Shown here: in pieces, positions 26,763 through 35,046 of the stretch
How positions within the stretch are numbered: the first letter of the stretch is position 1
How the letters are laid out: the number at the start of each line of letters is the position of its first letter
NCBI RefSeq assembly: GCF_026626335.1
Contig: NZ_JAPNTZ010000022.1
Coordinates: 62,001-126,000 of the forward strand
Length of the DNA: 64,000 nt
Origin: Paractinoplanes pyxinae
Lineage (GTDB): Bacteria > Actinomycetota > Actinomycetes > Mycobacteriales > Micromonosporaceae
Reading direction: 5' to 3'
Position numbers and translations under genes: made by a program
The notes under the pieces: model-generated
Databases searched by the model: none
The model's input: only the letters and a program-made list of their open reading frames with translations
What the model was told of the DNA's origin: nothing

Positions 26763-28016
26763 GTGACCGACGGCTGGAACGCGCGTCCCACTCCGCCACC
26801 CGCCAATGGTCAGCCCGTCCCACCAGATTCGCCGTGGTGGTCCGACGCGCTCGCTGACCCGTGGCGCGACCCGTACGCGCCGACCGCCGTCGTGCTGCAG
26901 CAGCCGCAGTCGACCGGCGGGCCGCCGCCCGAGCCCGTGGTCAACCCGGACGCGCCCCGCCGCTCCTTCACCCCGATCCTGCTCATCTGCCTGATCACCG
27001 CCCTGCTCGCGGGCGGTCTGGGCGGCACCCTGGGCTACGTCTTCGCCGTCCGTGGCGGCGTCGCGACCGGTGGCGGCTCCGCTCTCGGGGCGGCCGCCGA
27101 GGACCCGCCGGCCGCGGCCAACCGGGCGCCCGACTCGCTGGCCGGCGTGGCCGGAAAGGTGCTCCCCAGCGTGGTCACCGTCCGGGTCACCGGCGCGATC
27201 GGCTCCGGCTTCGTGGTCTCGGCCAACGGCTACGTGATCACCAACGACCACGTCGTCGAGGGCGCCGACGACACCATGTCGGTGTCGTTCAGCGACGGCT
27301 CCACCGCCAAGGCCGAGCTGGTCGGCCGCGACCCCCAGTCCGACGTGGCTGTGATCAAAGTCGCCAAGAGCGGCCTCACCCCGGTCGCCCTGGGCAACTC
27401 CGACTCGATCGCCGTGGGCGACCCGGTGCTCGCCTTCGGCTCCCCGCTGGCGCTGGTCAACACGGTGACGGCCGGGATCGTCAGCGCGGTCGACCGCACC
27501 ATCGAGGCCGGCGACGCGGGCACCACCCGCTACTACGCGGCCATCCAGACCGACGCCGCGGTCAACCAGGGCAACTCGGGCGGCCCGCTGGTCAACGCGG
27601 GCGGCCAGGTCATCGGGGTCAACTCGGTGATCCGCTCGGTCGGCGGCACCGAGACCGAGGCCGGCAACATCGGGCTCGCCTTCGCCATCCCGATCAACCA
27701 GGCCAAGCGCGTCGCGCAGGACATCATCGACCACGGCAAGGCCCGGCGTACGGTCATCGGGGCCGAGGTGGCGACCGGGGGCACCAGCACGTCGGGCGCC
27801 CGGCTGCGGTCGGTCGAACCGTCCGGGCCGGCCGGCGCCGCCGGTCTCAAGGCCGGTGACACGGTCACCAAGCTCGACGGGCACCTGCTCGAGGACGGCA
27901 CCGACCTGATCGCCCTGGTGCGCAAATACCCGCCGGGCACCGTCGTCTCGGTGGAGTACCGTCGCGGAACGAAGACGCAGTCCGCCTCAGTGACATTGGC
28001 CGCCGACTCCAACTGA
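26763..28016 (+). CDS. htrA: HtrA/DegP-type membrane-anchored serine protease with PDZ domain
   Basis: 417 aa. A Pro-rich cytoplasmic N-terminus (about 1-75), one membrane helix (ILLICLITALLAGGLGGTLGY), a trypsin-like protease domain with His in ITNDHVV, Asp in QSDVAVIKV and Ser in GNSGGPLV, and one C-terminal PDZ domain (about 320-410). It degrades misfolded envelope proteins. GTG 26763 has GGAGG 7 nt upstream; TTG 26745 is a possible longer start, but its ribosome-binding site is only 2 nt away. Followed by tatB, as in mycobacteria. Confidence 0.92.
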   Translation: MTDGWNARPTPPPANGQPVPPDSPWWSDALADPWRDPYAPTAVVLQQPQSTGGPPPEPVVNPDAPRRSFTPILLICLITALLAGGLGGTLGYVFAVRGGVATGGGSALGAAAEDPPAAANRAPDSLAGVAGKVLPSVVTVRVTGAIGSGFVVSANGYVITNDHVVEGADDTMSVSFSDGSTAKAELVGRDPQSDVAVIKVAKSGLTPVALGNSDSIAVGDPVLAFGSPLALVNTVTAGIVSAVDRTIEAGDAGTTRYYAAIQTDAAVNQGNSGGPLVNAGGQVIGVNSVIRSVGGTETEAGNIGLAFAIPINQAKRVAQDIIDHGKARRTVIGAEVATGGTSTSGARLRSVEPSGPAGAAGLKAGDTVTKLDGHLLEDGTDLIALVRKYPPGTVVSVEYRRGTKTQSASVTLAADSN

Positions 28017-28082
28017 TCGCCTCGGGGACTGCATTCGGCCACCTCGCGTGCGTAGGCTTGGCCCCGGAACCTGGGAGGCCAC

Positions 28083-28502
28083 ATGTTCGAGAATCTGAAC
28101 TGGTGGGAGATCGGCGCGCTGCTCATGCTGGCGCTGCTGATCTTCGGTGAGCGTCTGCCCAAGGTCATCGGCGACGGCCTGCGCATGCTGCGCGGCCTGC
28201 GGGCGATGGCGCAGAACGCGACCACCGACCTCAACCGCGAGCTGGGCACCGACCTTCAGCTGCAGGACCTGCACCCCAAGGCGTTCATCCGCAAGCACCT
28301 GCTGAGCGAGGAGGACGAGGCGGCGATCCGCAAGCCGCTGCAGGGCCTCTTCGACGACGTGAAGCAGGACCTGAACGGCGTCCGCAGCGACCTCACCGAC
28401 GTCGCCGCAGCCGCCGACATCAAGAACAACCGCACGGCCTCGGACTCCGCGTCGACCGCAGTGACGCCGGCCGCCCGCAAGTTCGACCTCGACGCGACAT
28501 AG
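28083..28502 (+). CDS. tatB: Twin-arginine translocase subunit TatB
   Basis: 139 aa. The N-terminal membrane helix with the polar Glu (LNWWEIGALLMLALLIFGER) and the following Leu-Pro hinge (RLPKVIGDGLRMLRGLRAM) and amphipathic helix are typical. The cytoplasmic tail is longer than in TatA. With TatC it receives folded twin-arginine precursors. GGGAGG lies 4 nt before ATG; an upstream TAGGCT may be the -10. Confidence 0.93.
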   Translation: MFENLNWWEIGALLMLALLIFGERLPKVIGDGLRMLRGLRAMAQNATTDLNRELGTDLQLQDLHPKAFIRKHLLSEEDEAAIRKPLQGLFDDVKQDLNGVRSDLTDVAAAADIKNNRTASDSASTAVTPAARKFDLDAT

Positions 28503-28511
28503 ACGCGAAAC

Positions 28512-28537
28512 GGCCCCCGCTCAGAAGAGCGAGGGCC
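28512..28537. terminator. Bidirectional terminator tatB/mrp
   Basis: An 11-bp stem with one mismatch (GGCCCCCGCTC / GAGCGAGGGCC) and loop AGAA lies between the convergent tatB and mrp genes. Confidence 0.7.
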
Positions 28538-28553
28538 GGTCGGGTGTCGATGC

Positions 28554-29702
28554 CTATCGGCGTGCGTTGACCATGAGGCCCAGCGGCTTGCCGACCAGGG
28601 ACTCCCGGCGTACGGCCAGCTTGTTGGCCACCGCGTCGAGTGCCTGAGCGGCCGGGGCGTCCGGCGCGGCCAGCACGATCGGGTCGCCGGCGTCGCCCGC
28701 CTCGCGCACCCGGGTGTCGAGCGGAATCTGACCGAGCAGCGGCACCGACGCGCCCACCGTGGTGGTCAGCGAATCGGCGACCTTCTGCCCGCCGCCCTCA
28801 CCGAAGACCTCCATGCGCGAGCCGTCCGGCAGCTCGAGCCAGGACATGTTCTCGACCACGCCGACCAGGCGCTGGTGGGTCTGCATGGCGATCGCGCCGG
28901 CCCGCTCGGCCACCTCGGCCGCGGCCGTCTGCGGCGTGGTGACGACCAGGATCTCGGCGTTGGGCAGCAGCTGGGCCAGCGAGATGGCCACGTCACCGGT
29001 GCCCGGGGGCAGGTCGAGCAGCAGCACGTCCAGGTCGCCCCAGTAGACGTCGGCCAGGAACTGCTGCAACGCGCGGTGCAGCATCGGCCCGCGCCACACC
29101 ACGGCCGCGTTGCCCGCGGTGAACATGCCGATCGAGATCACCTTCACGCCGTGCGACTGCGGCGGCATGATCATGTCTTCGACCCGGGTCGGGCGGCCGT
29201 CGACGCCGAGCATGCGGGGCACCGAGTGGCCGTAGATGTCCGCGTCGATCACGCCGACCGAGAGCCCGCGCTTGGCCAGGGCCGCGGCCAGGTTGACGGT
29301 CACGCTGGACTTGCCGACGCCGCCCTTGCCGCTGGCCACCGCGTACACCCGCGTGCGGGAGCCGGGCTGGGCGAAGGGAATGACCGGTTCCGCCGCCGCG
29401 CCACCACCGCGCAGCGTGGTCTGCAGGGCCTTGCGCTGTTCCTCGTCCATCACGCCGAAGTCGACGGTCACCGACGTGATGCCGGGGATCGCGGTGAGGG
29501 CGGCCGTGATGTCGTTGTTGAGCTTGTCCCGCAGCGGGCAGCCGGCCACGGTCAGCAGTAACTCGACCCGGACCGTGCCCTCGGCGACGGTGAAGCCCTT
29601 GACCATGCCGAGGTCGGTGATCGGGCGGCGGATCTCGGGGTCGTCGACGGTGGCCAGCGCGGCCTGGATCGCGTCCTCGACGGTGGAGGCGGGAGCGGAC
29701 AT
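28554..29702 (-). CDS. mrp: Mrp/NBP35-family P-loop ATPase, iron-sulfur cluster carrier
   Basis: 382 aa. An N-terminal MIP18/DUF59 domain (about 1-100) precedes the deviant Walker A GKGGVGKSSVTVNLA and a MinD-like ATPase. The CxxC motif that many Mrp proteins use to bridge a cluster after ENMS is absent; the segment reads VENMSWLELPDGSRMEVFG. Cluster delivery is therefore inferred from the family only. ATG 29702 follows TAGCAT by 7 nt and is preferred over 29711. Confidence 0.9.
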   Translation of the reverse strand: MSAPASTVEDAIQAALATVDDPEIRRPITDLGMVKGFTVAEGTVRVELLLTVAGCPLRDKLNNDITAALTAIPGITSVTVDFGVMDEEQRKALQTTLRGGGAAAEPVIPFAQPGSRTRVYAVASGKGGVGKSSVTVNLAAALAKRGLSVGVIDADIYGHSVPRMLGVDGRPTRVEDMIMPPQSHGVKVISIGMFTAGNAAVVWRGPMLHRALQQFLADVYWGDLDVLLLDLPPGTGDVAISLAQLLPNAEILVVTTPQTAAAEVAERAGAIAMQTHQRLVGVVENMSWLELPDGSRMEVFGEGGGQKVADSLTTTVGASVPLLGQIPLDTRVREAGDAGDPIVLAAPDAPAAQALDAVANKLAVRRESLVGKPLGLMVNARR

Positions 29703-29715
29703 GATGCCCATGCTA
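29700..29715 (-). promoter_or_regulatory. Leaderless promoter of mrp
   Basis: On the minus strand TAGCAT (29715-29710) lies 7 nt before ATG 29702, just after the DUF1003 stop. mrp may thus be transcribed separately from its upstream neighbours. Confidence 0.45.
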
Positions 29716-29723
29716 CGTCGGGC

Positions 29724-30278
29724 TCATCGGCGTTCTTCGTCCCACTCCTTGCGATCCTCCTCCCACTCCGAGCGGGCTCTCTTGTCCCGCCGGTGGGCGG
29801 CTTCGTCCAGCTCATCGGCGAGGCGGGACAGCTCGGAGCGCAGGAAGTCGCGGGTGGCGACCTCGCCCAGCGCGATCCGGAGCGAGGCGATCTCGCGGGC
29901 CAGGTATTCGGTGTCCGCCTTCTGCATGGCGGCCCGCCGGCGATCCTCTTCCATGGCCAGGCGGTCACGGTCGGTCTGGCGGTTCTGCGCGAGCAGGATC
30001 AGCGGCGCCGCGTACGACGCCTGCAGGGACAAGATCAAGGTCAGGAACGTGAAGGTGTACGGGTCGAAGCGCAGGTTGGCCGGCGCCAGCGTGTTCCAGG
30101 CGAACCAGGCGGTGATCACCAAGGTCATCCAGACGATGAACTGGGCCGTGCCCATGTACCGCGCGATGCCCTCGGACCAGCGGCCGAAGGCTTCGGGATC
30201 GAAGCGGGGCAGCCGTACCCGGCCCGGCTCGACGGGCTGGTCGAGGCGGTCGAGGCGCTCGCGGCGGGGATCGGTCAC
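29724..30278 (-). CDS. DUF1003 membrane protein
   Basis: 184 aa. Two membrane helices (about 45-68 and 75-100, with FLTLILSLQASYAAPLILLAQNRQ) followed by a long charged coiled-coil-like tail rich in Arg and Glu. The DUF1003 signature QNRQTDRDR is clear. Function unknown. Its GTG start overlaps the stop of the CBS-domain gene (GTGA), and M. tuberculosis has the same pair (Rv1232c-Rv1231c), which points to a common job perhaps in divalent-cation handling. Confidence 0.85.
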   Translation of the reverse strand: MTDPRRERLDRLDQPVEPGRVRLPRFDPEAFGRWSEGIARYMGTAQFIVWMTLVITAWFAWNTLAPANLRFDPYTFTFLTLILSLQASYAAPLILLAQNRQTDRDRLAMEEDRRRAAMQKADTEYLAREIASLRIALGEVATRDFLRSELSRLADELDEAAHRRDKRARSEWEEDRKEWDEERR

Positions 30279-31552
30279 AGCACGACCTCGTCGTTCTCGC
30301 TCAGGTCGCGGTCACGCCAGTCGCGCGGCAGCGAGTGGTCGAGCACGTCGTCGACCGTGACCGCGCCCACCAGCCGGCGGGTGGAGTCGACCACCGGCAT
30401 CGCGACCAGGTCGTACGTCGCCATCCGCTTGGTGATTTCGGCCAGCGACGTCTCGGGGCGCAGCGGCTCGAGGTCGGAGTCGACGATGCCGCCGAGGATG
30501 GAGGCGGGCGGTTCGCGCAGCAGCCGCTGGAAGTGCACCATGCCCAGATACTTGCCGGTCGGCGTGGCCGAGGGGGCGCGCGCCACGAACACCTGCGCGG
30601 CCACCACCGGCGACAACTCCGGCTCCCGGATGCGGGCCAGCGCCTCGGCCACCGTCGAGTCGGGCGTCATGATCACCGGCTCCGAGGTCATCACGCTGCC
30701 CGCCGTACCGGGACGGTATTCGAGCAGCTGGCGGACCGGGTCGGCCTCGTCCGGCTCCATCAGGTCGAGCAGCACCGACTGCTCGGCCTTGGGCAGCTCG
30801 CCGAGCAGGTCGGCCGCGTCGTCCGGGTCCATCCGCTCGAGCACGTCGGCGGCGCGTTCCCGGTCGAGGCGTACGAGAATCTCGACCTGGTCGTGCTCGG
30901 GCAGCTCTTCCAGCACGTCGGCCAGCGTGCGGTCGCTCAGCGCGGCGGCCACCTCGTTACGGCGGGCGTCCGGCAGATCCTGCAGGGCGTTCGCCATGTC
31001 GGCCGGCTTCATCTGCTCGAGCAGCGCCAGCAGGTTGGAGGTGCCCTGGGTGTCGGTCGGCCCGATCAGGCCGCGCACCCGGTCGTAGTCGGCCTGGAAG
31101 ACGTGCCCGCGGCGGGCCAGCCGCCCGGTCATGCCGCGCACGGCGAGCCGGGTCACCAGCCACTCGTTGTTGCGGTTGAGCTCCATGCCGATGTCGACGA
31201 CAGTGCTCGGCATGGCCGGCCCGTCGCCCGACTCGGGGGCCACTGTCACCCGCCGGTCGAGCAGGTCTTCCACCACCAGCAGCTCGTTCGGCCGCTTCTC
31301 GAACCGGCGCAGGTTGAGCACGCCGCTGGCCAGCACGACCGCCTCGGCGTCCATCGACGTCACCCGCCCGATCGGCAGGAAGATCCGCCGGCGCAACGCC
31401 ATCTCGGCCACCAGGCCGACCACCTGCGGCGGCCGGTTCGTCGTACGCAGCCGCACCACGGCGTCGCGCACCCGTCCGACCCGGTCGCCGTTGGGGTCGA
31501 ACACGGGCAGCCCGGCGAGCCGGGCCAGATAAACCCTCGTCCCCATGGTCAC
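30275..31552 (-). CDS. PRC-barrel / MgtE_N / CBS-domain protein without channel domain
   Basis: 425 aa. Order: a PRC-barrel-like N-terminal part (about 1-100), the MgtE N-terminal superhelical domain (about 165-280; repeats such as LADVLEELPEHDQVEILVRL and DDAADLLGEL) and two CBS motifs (about 285-410, MTSEPVIMTPDSTVAEAL; MATYDLVAMPVVD). The five-helix Mg2+ channel of MgtE is missing, so it is a soluble sensor-like module. The GTG start is leaderless: TAGGCT lies 6 nt upstream. Confidence 0.87.
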   Translation of the reverse strand: MTMGTRVYLARLAGLPVFDPNGDRVGRVRDAVVRLRTTNRPPQVVGLVAEMALRRRIFLPIGRVTSMDAEAVVLASGVLNLRRFEKRPNELLVVEDLLDRRVTVAPESGDGPAMPSTVVDIGMELNRNNEWLVTRLAVRGMTGRLARRGHVFQADYDRVRGLIGPTDTQGTSNLLALLEQMKPADMANALQDLPDARRNEVAAALSDRTLADVLEELPEHDQVEILVRLDRERAADVLERMDPDDAADLLGELPKAEQSVLLDLMEPDEADPVRQLLEYRPGTAGSVMTSEPVIMTPDSTVAEALARIREPELSPVVAAQVFVARAPSATPTGKYLGMVHFQRLLREPPASILGGIVDSDLEPLRPETSLAEITKRMATYDLVAMPVVDSTRRLVGAVTVDDVLDHSLPRDWRDRDLSENDEVVL

Positions 31553-31586
31553 GGGTCCAGCCTAGGTTAGGGTCCGGACATGTCAG
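31546..31586. promoter_or_regulatory. Back-to-back leaderless promoters
   Basis: Minus promoter: -35 CTGACA (31586-31581), 16-nt spacer, -10 TAGGCT (31564-31559), 6 nt, GTG 31552. Plus promoter: -35-like TGGTCA (31546-31551), 16-nt spacer, -10 TAGGGT (31568-31573), 6 nt, ATG 31580. The two -10 boxes are 3 bp apart and each -35 lies at or within the other gene's start codon region. Confidence 0.6.
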
Positions 31587-32452
31587 GAGTGACGTACGAG
31601 ATCGTCGACGTGTTCACTGATCGGCCGTTCGCGGGCAACCCGCTCGCGGTGGTCTACAACGCCACCGATCTCGCCGCCGACCAGATGCACACCCTGGCCC
31701 GCGAGTTCAACCTGGCCGAGACCGTTTTCGTGCTCCCGCCGACCGACCTGTCGGCAACCTACCGGGCCCGCATCTTCACCCCCGAAAAAGAGCTCCCGTT
31801 CGCCGGCCACCCCAGCGTCGGCGCCGCAGTGACCTCGATGCGGCGCGGCCTGTTTCCCCCGGGAGAGGTGATCCAGGAGTGCGGCGCCGGCCTGCTGCCG
31901 ATCACCGTGCGGGAGTCCGGCTCGGCCACGTTGACCGGCGGAACCCCGCAGCTGGGCGATCCCCTCGACCCGGCGATGCTGCTGCAGTTGGCCGGTCTGA
32001 CGGCCGACGATCTAGCCGAGGGCACCCCGCGGTGGGCCGGGTGCGGTCTCGACTGGGCTTTCCTTCCCGTACGGCGTGAAGCCCTGACCGACGTCCGGAT
32101 CGACGCGCCGGCCGCGCTCCAGGCCGGCGTGACCGACCTCTGCGTCTTCTCATGGTCCCCGTCGACGTCCGAGGCGCATTCCCGAGTCTTCGTACCCGGC
32201 GGCGCCGTACCCGAAGATCCCGCCACCGGCTCCGCCGCCCTCGGCCTGGGCGTGTGGCTGGTAGGCGCCGGCCTGTTGCCAGCCGACGGCACCTCTTCCT
32301 ACCGCGTGCACCAGGGCATCGAGATGAAGCGCCCATCCCTGCTGGAGTGCACAGTCACCGCCGCCAACGGAGCGGCCACCGCAGCCACCGTCGCCGGCCA
32401 CGTCTGCCCCATAGCCAAGGGCGAAATCATCGTCCCGCCGTTCATCGGATAG
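31580..32452 (+). CDS. PhzF-family epimerase/isomerase
   Basis: 290 aa. The two-lobed DapF-like fold is shown by VDVFTDRPFAGNPLAVV, the catalytic Glu47 in FNLAETVFV, FTPEKELPFAGHPS and the C-terminal EDPATGSAALGLG anion-binding loop. PhzF isomerises trans-2,3-dihydro-3-hydroxyanthranilate in phenazine synthesis, but most homologues outside such clusters have unknown substrates, and no phenazine gene is nearby. Confidence 0.9.
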   Translation: MSGVTYEIVDVFTDRPFAGNPLAVVYNATDLAADQMHTLAREFNLAETVFVLPPTDLSATYRARIFTPEKELPFAGHPSVGAAVTSMRRGLFPPGEVIQECGAGLLPITVRESGSATLTGGTPQLGDPLDPAMLLQLAGLTADDLAEGTPRWAGCGLDWAFLPVRREALTDVRIDAPAALQAGVTDLCVFSWSPSTSEAHSRVFVPGGAVPEDPATGSAALGLGVWLVGAGLLPADGTSSYRVHQGIEMKRPSLLECTVTAANGAATAATVAGHVCPIAKGEIIVPPFIG

Positions 32453-32559
32453 CCCCTGAACAGGCGTTTCTTAAATTCTTCAGGCGAGCCCCATCCCTAA
32501 CCCCCACCCGCCTCGGGGAGCGGTGGTGACCTTACGCGGTGTCAAGCCGTGAGAGCGGG

Positions 32560-32588
32560 TTGTCCACAGCGCCGCGGACTTGTCCACA
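32560..32588 (+). other. Pair of actinobacterial DnaA boxes
   Basis: TTGTCCACA occurs at 32560-32568 and again at 32580-32588, same orientation, 20 bp apart (about two helical turns), in the gap between phzF and the next gene. This is the consensus nonamer of high-GC actinobacteria. No dnaA or dnaN is near, so it is not the origin; a DnaA titration or regulatory site is possible. Confidence 0.5.
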
Positions 32589-32597
32589 GGGTCTTGA

Positions 32598-33095
32598 TTA
32601 GCGGCGCTTGACCTTGTGCAGGCGGAACGGGCGTCGAGTCTCGACTCGGGCCGGGGTGTCACGCGGCTCGGCCGCACCCGAATCGGCCGGCAGATCGGGG
32701 GCTGACACCGGCGGTTCGTTCTCGACCGGCGTCAGGCGGACGACTGCGCAACCCGAAGCGGCCCAGCGCGCCACCACCTCGTCGGCTGTGCCTGACGCAT
32801 TCAGGCGCTTGGCGGCCAGCTGCGGGGCCACCTCGTTCCACTCGTCGCTGCCGGGGGACAGGCGGGTTGCGGCGGCCTCGGTGATCACGATGAGGCCGCC
32901 GTTGTCGCCGCGCAGGCGGACGGTCGCCCGCGACGCCTCGGCGAGGCCCGGCGCGAACTGCTCATCCGGGCCGCTGACCACTACCAGCGTGCCGTCGAGC
33001 GGCATCACCCAGAGCGCCAAGGCCGGGCCGTCGCCGACGGAGATCCAGGCCAAGGCGGCCTTCTTGAGCGCCTCTTCGAGCACCGCGGAAGTCAC
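32598..33095 (-). CDS. Conserved hypothetical, possible FMN-binding split-barrel protein
   Basis: 165 aa. The first 125 residues show alternating beta strands (LALWVMPLDGTLVVVSG, ATVRLRGDNGGLIVITEAA) and WNEVAPQLAAKRLN, loosely like pyridoxamine-phosphate-oxidase-type split barrels of actinobacteria. The tail is Pro-rich then strongly basic (RRPFRLHKVKRR). The start is GTG 33095, with GAGGAT 6 nt upstream. Function unknown. Confidence 0.6.
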   Translation of the reverse strand: MTSAVLEEALKKAALAWISVGDGPALALWVMPLDGTLVVVSGPDEQFAPGLAEASRATVRLRGDNGGLIVITEAAATRLSPGSDEWNEVAPQLAAKRLNASGTADEVVARWAASGCAVVRLTPVENEPPVSAPDLPADSGAAEPRDTPARVETRRPFRLHKVKRR

Positions 33096-33177
33096 CGCGC
33101 CATCCTCGCACGCCGCGGCGACTCCGAAAGCGCGAGCAAGCCGCGGCCGCTACAAACACGCAAGCCCGCCGTGGCGA

Positions 33178-33897
33178 TTACACCGTTGCGGGCTGGCGGG
33201 CGCCCGCGATCAGGGTGCGGTCGACCAGGCTGACCAGTTCCGTAAGGGAGCGGACCGTCCGCCCGGCGAAGTTGGTGTCGGCGTCGAAGACCAGGTGGTT
33301 GGCCAGGTCGGGGGCGGCCAGCCGGACCGGGGTCATGCCGACCGCGGCGGCGCCGGTCAGCTCGTGGCTGCCGCCGTCGCCCACGTACAGGCATTCGTCC
33401 GGTGCCACGCCCAGCTGCTGGCACGCGGCCAGGTAGATGCGCGGGTCGGGTTTGCAGACACCCAGGCGTACGGAGAAAACGGTCGTGTCCAGCAGCGGGG
33501 CCACCGGCAAACTGGGCAGGAAGGCGGGCAGCTCGTGCGTGCAGTCGCTGATCAGCGCGGTGGCCAGGCCGCGCCGCTTGATCGCGTCGAGCGCGCTCAC
33601 CGCGTCGTCGCGCAGGCGGGTGTCGGCCTTGAGCGCGTCGACCCGGGCCGGCACGCCTGCCCGCAGCTGCTCGGAGCGGGGGCGGCCGCCGGCCTGCTCG
33701 ATCACGAAACGTAGGGTGGCCTCGGCGGACCCGTAGCGGCCGCGGGCGCGGGCTCGGAACGTACGGTCGAGCACCCCGTTGACCGCGTCGGGATCGGCGC
33801 CGAGGGCTCGGGCGATCTCCGCATGTTGGGGACCACGCTGGACGGATCGGGTCAACGTGCCGAAGAAGTCGAACACGACCGCACGGTATGCGGGCAC
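33178..33897 (-). CDS. HAD-superfamily hydrolase
   Basis: 239 aa. HAD motifs: I VVFDFFGTLT, II TALISDC, III CKPDPRIY with the conserved Lys, IV LYVGDGGSHEL. Motif I lacks the second Asp of the DxD pair (Phe instead), as in haloacid-dehalogenase-like members rather than typical phosphatases, so the reaction is uncertain. GTG start; GGGAGG about 10 nt upstream. Confidence 0.85.
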   Translation of the reverse strand: MPAYRAVVFDFFGTLTRSVQRGPQHAEIARALGADPDAVNGVLDRTFRARARGRYGSAEATLRFVIEQAGGRPRSEQLRAGVPARVDALKADTRLRDDAVSALDAIKRRGLATALISDCTHELPAFLPSLPVAPLLDTTVFSVRLGVCKPDPRIYLAACQQLGVAPDECLYVGDGGSHELTGAAAVGMTPVRLAAPDLANHLVFDADTNFAGRTVRSLTELVSLVDRTLIAGARQPATV

Positions 33898-34033
33898 GGC
33901 GAAACGCCTCCCAGTACATAGAGGGGGGTGAAAGGGGCGGGAAACCTCGGTGACTGTAACGACACCATCACTTTCCGTTCAATAGGGGTTCGCAAACTGT
34001 GGCGCATCAGTCCGCAAGAACCGACGGCCAGGG

Positions 34034-34948
34034 ATGAATGAGCGCTCATCGGCCCGTTTGCCGACTGTTCTGGCTCTCACCGTGGCGGTCCTCGCCGTCT
34101 CGTCCTCGGCTCCGCTGATCGCCTTCGCGGCTGCTCCGGCCCTGGCTATCGCCTTCTGGCGGAACGCGGCGGCGACCGTCGTGCTGACGCCTATTACGTA
34201 CGGACCCAGACGCGCGGAGTTCTTCGGTGCGTCACGGCGGGCGAAGCTTTTCGGGGTGCTCGCCGGGGTGGCCCTGGCCGCCCACTTCGCCACCTGGATG
34301 CCCAGCGTCCAGCTCGGCTCGGTGGCCACGTCGTCCGCCCTGGTCGCGACCCAGCCGGTGTGGCAGGGCCTGATTGCGGCCGCGCAGGGCCGGCGCCCGT
34401 CGACCGCCGCCTGGATCGGCATCGGGCTGGCCGTGGCCGGCGCCGCCTGGGCCACCGGGGCCGACATCAACGTCTCCCCGCAGGCCGTGTTGGCCGATGT
34501 CCTGGCCTTGCTGGGCGGGGTCTTCGCGGCGATCTACACGGCCCTCGGCGAGCGCGCCCGCACCGAGTTGCGCACCACCACATACACCTGGATCTGTTAC
34601 GGCGTCTGCGCGGTGATCCTGCTGGTGGTGTGCCTGGCCGCCGGCCTCGACCTCGGCGGCTACGACAACCACACCTGGGCCGCGATCCTGGGTCTGGTGG
34701 TGGGCGCCCAGTTGCTGGGTCATTCGATGTTCAGCTACGCCCTCGAGCACACGTCGGCCACCACCGTCAGCGTCCTGGGCCTGGTCGAGGTGCCCGGGGC
34801 GGCCCTGCTGGCCTGGATCTGGCTGGGGCAGGAGCCGCGCGCGGCCGCCCTGCCCGGCGTCGCCCTGCTGCTGGCCGGGGTCGCGGTGTTCATCCTCGGC
34901 GCCGCCCGCTCGGCCCGTCCGGCGGTGGATCCCACGCTCCCCGACTGA
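34034..34948 (+). CDS. EamA/DMT-family transporter
   Basis: 304 aa with about ten membrane helices in two EamA halves, e.g. LALTVAVLAVSSSAPLIAFA, GVLAGVALAAHFATWM and the second-half VSVLGLVEVPGAALLAWIWL with the conserved EP/VP-type motif. Members export or import small metabolites; the substrate is unknown. ATG 34034 has only a weak AGGG upstream. Confidence 0.87.
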   Translation: MNERSSARLPTVLALTVAVLAVSSSAPLIAFAAAPALAIAFWRNAAATVVLTPITYGPRRAEFFGASRRAKLFGVLAGVALAAHFATWMPSVQLGSVATSSALVATQPVWQGLIAAAQGRRPSTAAWIGIGLAVAGAAWATGADINVSPQAVLADVLALLGGVFAAIYTALGERARTELRTTTYTWICYGVCAVILLVVCLAAGLDLGGYDNHTWAAILGLVVGAQLLGHSMFSYALEHTSATTVSVLGLVEVPGAALLAWIWLGQEPRAAALPGVALLLAGVAVFILGAARSARPAVDPTLPD

Positions 34949-35046
34949 CCCCTTCCCATTTGCGCGATTCGGGGCTTTCGGTCGTTGAGTGAGGCGGGCG
35001 CACGCCTGGCGGCTCGAGCCGCCGCCGGGTAGAAGGGGGGAATGCG

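Noticed and set aside
31580-32452. Phenazine biosynthesis cluster
   Set aside because: A lone PhzF-family gene without phzA-G neighbours; the family is widespread with other roles.
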